Assembly (NCBI GenBank): GCA_026169195.1
Contig: JAPFEH010000046.1
Span: 62,001-126,000 of the forward strand
DNA from: Dysosmobacter sp.
GTDB lineage: Bacteria; Bacillota; Clostridia; Oscillospirales; Oscillospiraceae
Length of the DNA: 64,000 nucleotides
Reading direction: 5' to 3'
Positions 61,526-64,000 of this stretch are shown here, piece after piece. Made by a program: the position numbers and the translations under genes. The notes below the pieces were generated by a model, which was not told where the DNA came from, searched no databases, and saw only the letters and a program-made list of their open reading frames with translations. The number at the start of each line of letters is the position of its first letter. The stretch's first letter is position 1.

Positions 61526-62767
61526 ATGAAACATGTTCTGTATGGCAGGTGTGTCAGGTGCGGAAAGACTTATGAAGCTGTACCGGATCTGACCACTTGT
61601 GAATGCGGCGGCATTCTGGAGATCACGTATGATTATGACTACATCAAAACGCGGTTGACCAAGGAAACGCTGGCAGGCAGGTCCGACCGGACCATGTGGC
61701 GGTATCGGGAACTGCTTCCGGTGGAAGAAACCACAGAGCTGCCGCCTTTGCGGGTGGGAGGAAGCCCCTTGTATGAGGAGCCGCGTCTGGCAAAGCATCT
61801 GGGATTGAAAAAACTCTGGGTCAAGGATGACGGACAGAATCCAACCGCATCCTTGAAGGACCGGGCAAGCGCCATGGCAGTGGCCAAGGCGCGGGAGGCG
61901 GGGGCACGGGTGATCGCCTGCTCCTCCACCGGAAATGCAGCCAGCTCTCTGGCGGGCAATGCGGCGGCGGCAGGGCTGTCAACGTATATTTTCGTGCCTT
62001 CCCGTGCGCCGAAGGGCAAGGTGGCGCAGCTGATGACCTTCGGCGCCACAGTGATTTCCGTTCAGGGAAATTATGAGGAGACCTTTGCGCTCAGCAAGGC
62101 GGCCATTGACCGGTGGGGCTGGTACAACCGGAATGCTGCCATCAATCCCTATCTGTCGGAAGGGAAAAAGACGGTTTCTTTGGAAATTATGGAACAGCTC
62201 CGCTGGGAGGTTCCGGATTACATTGCCATCAGCGTGGGGGATGGATGCACCATTGCCGGATTGTGGAAGGGCTTGAAGGACTTCTATGCAATTGGACTGA
62301 TCGACTGGCTTCCCCGCCTGATCTCAGTGCAGGCAGAGGGGTGCTGCCCGCTGAACCGGGCCATTGCGGAGGATCGTCCGTGGTATCCCATGGAGGAAAA
62401 TACGCTGGCGGATTCCATTGCCGTGGGGGTGCCCAGAAATGCGGACAAAGCGCTGATGGCAATTCGGGAGTCCAACGGGCTGGTGGTCAACGTTTCCGAT
62501 GAAGAGATCATGGCAGCCCAGAAGCTGCTGGGCATGACCTGCGGCGTGTTCGGCGAGCCGGCAGGCGTTGCGGGTACGGCGGGCGTCAGAAAGCTGTGTG
62601 AGCAGGGCGTTCTGGGCGGGCAGGATACGGTGGTCAGTGTAGTGACAGGCAACGGCCTGAAGGATGTGGCAAATGCCATTAGGGCCTGCGGCGAGCCGAT
62701 CTCCATCCCAAGCGATATGGAGCTGCTGATCAAAGCCTTTCAGGAAAAGGGCATTGCGGCGGACTGA
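61526..62767 (+). CDS. Threonine-synthase-family PLP enzyme
   Basis: The 413-residue fold-type-II enzyme has an N-terminal zinc-ribbon-like part (C9-x2-C12, C25-x-C27), the lysine in QNPTASLKDRAS (about K111), SSTGNAASSLAGNAAAAG, ISVGDGCTIAGLWKG, and VVSVVTGNGLKDV near the end. Threonine synthase turns phosphohomoserine into threonine. The position directly after another PLP enzyme in a purine-degradation locus suggests a lyase or replacement role in that pathway instead; either remains possible. The two genes are 66 bp apart. Confidence 0.85.
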   Translation: MKHVLYGRCVRCGKTYEAVPDLTTCECGGILEITYDYDYIKTRLTKETLAGRSDRTMWRYRELLPVEETTELPPLRVGGSPLYEEPRLAKHLGLKKLWVKDDGQNPTASLKDRASAMAVAKAREAGARVIACSSTGNAASSLAGNAAAAGLSTYIFVPSRAPKGKVAQLMTFGATVISVQGNYEETFALSKAAIDRWGWYNRNAAINPYLSEGKKTVSLEIMEQLRWEVPDYIAISVGDGCTIAGLWKGLKDFYAIGLIDWLPRLISVQAEGCCPLNRAIAEDRPWYPMEENTLADSIAVGVPRNADKALMAIRESNGLVVNVSDEEIMAAQKLLGMTCGVFGEPAGVAGTAGVRKLCEQGVLGGQDTVVSVVTGNGLKDVANAIRACGEPISIPSDMELLIKAFQEKGIAAD

Positions 62768-62785
62768 GGATTTGTGATAATATGA

Positions 62786-62819
62786 AACCGGGCGGTTTAC
62801 CGCCCGGTTCATTTTTTTT
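62786..62819 (+). terminator. Terminator of the PLP-enzyme unit
   Basis: An 11-bp stem (AACCGGGCGGT and complement) is followed by eight T residues. Confidence 0.9.
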
Positions 62820-62835
62820 GAAGAAGGATGAGAAG

Positions 62836-64000
62836 ATGAAACGACGAATTTCTGCGTGGCTGCTGGCTTTGATTCTGGCAGCGCTGTCTGTTCTGCCGGT
62901 TCAGGCGGCGGAAAGGGGAGAGACCGTTACGGTCCTGTTTACCCATGATCTGCATTCTCATTTTCTGCCGCAGCCGGCAGAGGGCGGGGGAGAGAGCGGC
63001 GGATATGCCCGCCTGAAAACCGCCATTGATCGGGAGCGGGCGGCGCATCCCGACGCGCTGGTGCTGGATGGCGGAGATTTCTCGATCGGTTCTTTGATCC
63101 AGACGCTGTATACCACACAGGCCGCCGAGCTGCGGACCATGGGTGCCATGGGATATGATGCAGCCACCATTGGGAATCATGAATTTGACCATACGGGAAG
63201 CGGCTTTGCGAAAATGCTGAATGCGGCGGCGGAGAGCGGGGATCCGGTTCCGGTCCTGCTGCAGGCCAACTATGCACCGGCGCAGGACAACCCGGAGCGG
63301 GATGCGATCCTGAACGCGATGGAGAACTACGGCGTGAGAGAAACCATGATTCTGGAACGGGGAGGCGTGACCTTCGGGATCTTCGGATTGATGGGGATGG
63401 ACGCCGATGCGTGCGCGCCAACGTCCGGATTTCTGCTGGAAGATGCGGTAAAGACGGCGGAGAGCTGCGTAGAACAGCTGCGGGCACAGGGGGCGGAGGT
63501 CATCATCTGCCTCTCCCATGCCGGTACCGGGGAGAGTCTGGAGGTTTCGGAGGATGAAGCGCTGGCTGAAGCGGTCGATGGCATTGACCTGATCATCTCC
63601 GGTCATACCCACAGCACGTTGGAAGAACCCCTGCGGGTCAATCAGACTTACATTGTGTCCGCCGGACCTTACTGTGAAAATCTCGGCTCTATCACGCTGG
63701 AAAGGTCTCCGGATGGGGGATGGGCGCTGCAGGACTATCGTCTTGTTCCGATTGATGAAACGCTGCCTTCCCATCAGGAGACCGCAGCCATGATCGAGGG
63801 CTGGAAGACGGCGGTGGGAGAAACCTATTTGAACCGCTATGGTATGACGTACGATCAGGTTTTGACTGCGGCGAAGTTTGACTTGAACATGCCGGCTTCC
63901 GGCGTACAGCAGGGCAGCAATCTGGGAGATCTGGTGGCAGATGCATTCCTTTGGGCGGCGGAATCACTGGCGGAAGATGTACCGGAGGGGCGCACGGTCA
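62836..64000 (+). CDS. Secreted 5'-nucleotidase/2',3'-cyclic phosphodiesterase family protein (3' end outside window)
   Basis: The frame stays open to the right edge (at least 388 residues). It has a signal peptide (KRRISAWLLALILAALSVLPVQAA), a calcineurin-type metal centre with THDLHSHF, LDGGDF, GNHEFD, LSHAGTG and SGHTHSTL, and the beginning of the C-terminal 5'-nucleotidase domain (NMPASGVQQGSNLGDLVADAF). Such enzymes degrade extracellular nucleotides to nucleosides, which fits purine use nearby, although a separate transcript is likely because a strong terminator lies before it. AAGGATG precedes ATG 62836. Confidence 0.9.
   Translation, partial: MKRRISAWLLALILAALSVLPVQAAERGETVTVLFTHDLHSHFLPQPAEGGGESGGYARLKTAIDRERAAHPDALVLDGGDFSIGSLIQTLYTTQAAELRTMGAMGYDAATIGNHEFDHTGSGFAKMLNAAAESGDPVPVLLQANYAPAQDNPERDAILNAMENYGVRETMILERGGVTFGIFGLMGMDADACAPTSGFLLEDAVKTAESCVEQLRAQGAEVIICLSHAGTGESLEVSEDEALAEAVDGIDLIISGHTHSTLEEPLRVNQTYIVSAGPYCENLGSITLERSPDGGWALQDYRLVPIDETLPSHQETAAMIEGWKTAVGETYLNRYGMTYDQVLTAAKFDLNMPASGVQQGSNLGDLVADAFLWAAESLAEDVPEGRTV

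Overview
The window reads as chromosome of a Gram-positive, gut-type anaerobic member of the Clostridia, most likely an Oscillospiraceae/Flavonifractor-Intestinimonas-like lineage. This is inferred from gene content, the GC-rich look of most of the window, strong AGGAGG ribosome sites, a T-box leucine leader, lipobox lipoproteins, an SLH-domain protein and an LCP protein. No rRNA, tRNA, CRISPR array, phage or intact insertion sequence was seen. There is one decayed IS3-type remnant and one frameshifted gene.

Layout. 0-4.5 kb: end of a GreA-like gene, a radical SAM protein, an ArsC/Spx-type protein, a dihydrouridine synthase with a one-base frameshift, then a patch richer in AT holding an IS remnant and an ECF sigma/anti-sigma pair. 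4.5-9.9 kb: branched-chain amino-acid ABC operon livK-H-M-G-F, with a possible attenuator after livK, and a small membrane protein. 10-13.2 kb: iron uptake feoA-feoB, an SRPBCC protein and an unlisted 40-residue Cys-rich FeoB-associated protein, with a candidate metal-regulated promoter. 13.4-20.5 kb: a 19-repeat Sel1 protein, a TtcA-like protein, cardiolipin synthase, an Mbeg1-type hydrolase and a two-OB-fold SSB-like protein. 20.5-26.2 kb: selenium cluster (yqeC, yqeB, GNAT, selD, yedF, EF2568-type aminotransferase, DUF3343, DUF6472, Nudix). 26.4-32.9 kb: hemolysin III, upp, tsaE/tsaB, rodA, an SLH protein and a lipoprotein. 33.1-34.7 kb: second selenium locus (DUF3343, yedE, tusA). 35.5-45 kb: long housekeeping operon smc-ftsY-rph-rdgB-yhbY-nadD/yqeK-LCP-rsfS. 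45-53.8 kb: XRE protein, T-box-leuS, rpsU, GH18-like protein, yqeG, efp, CD1247-like protein, coaW, pncB. 53.9-62.8 kb: BMP-family binding protein, then a divergent locus with arcC, ygeW and ygeY on the minus strand and a YheO-type regulator plus two fold-type-II PLP enzymes on the plus strand. The window ends inside a 5'-nucleotidase.

How it fits together. The two selenium loci carry the factors associated with labile-selenium molybdenum hydroxylases (xanthine/purine hydroxylases), not obviously with selenocysteine insertion. The arcC-ygeW-ygeY locus belongs to the neighbourhood known from anaerobic purine/urate catabolism in E. coli and gut anaerobes, ending in carbamoyl phosphate and ATP. 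The most interesting hypothesis is therefore a purine-fermentation module in which two consecutive PLP enzymes, one of unassigned function, are controlled by a co-transcribed YheO-type regulator through a divergent promoter with an inverted-repeat operator.
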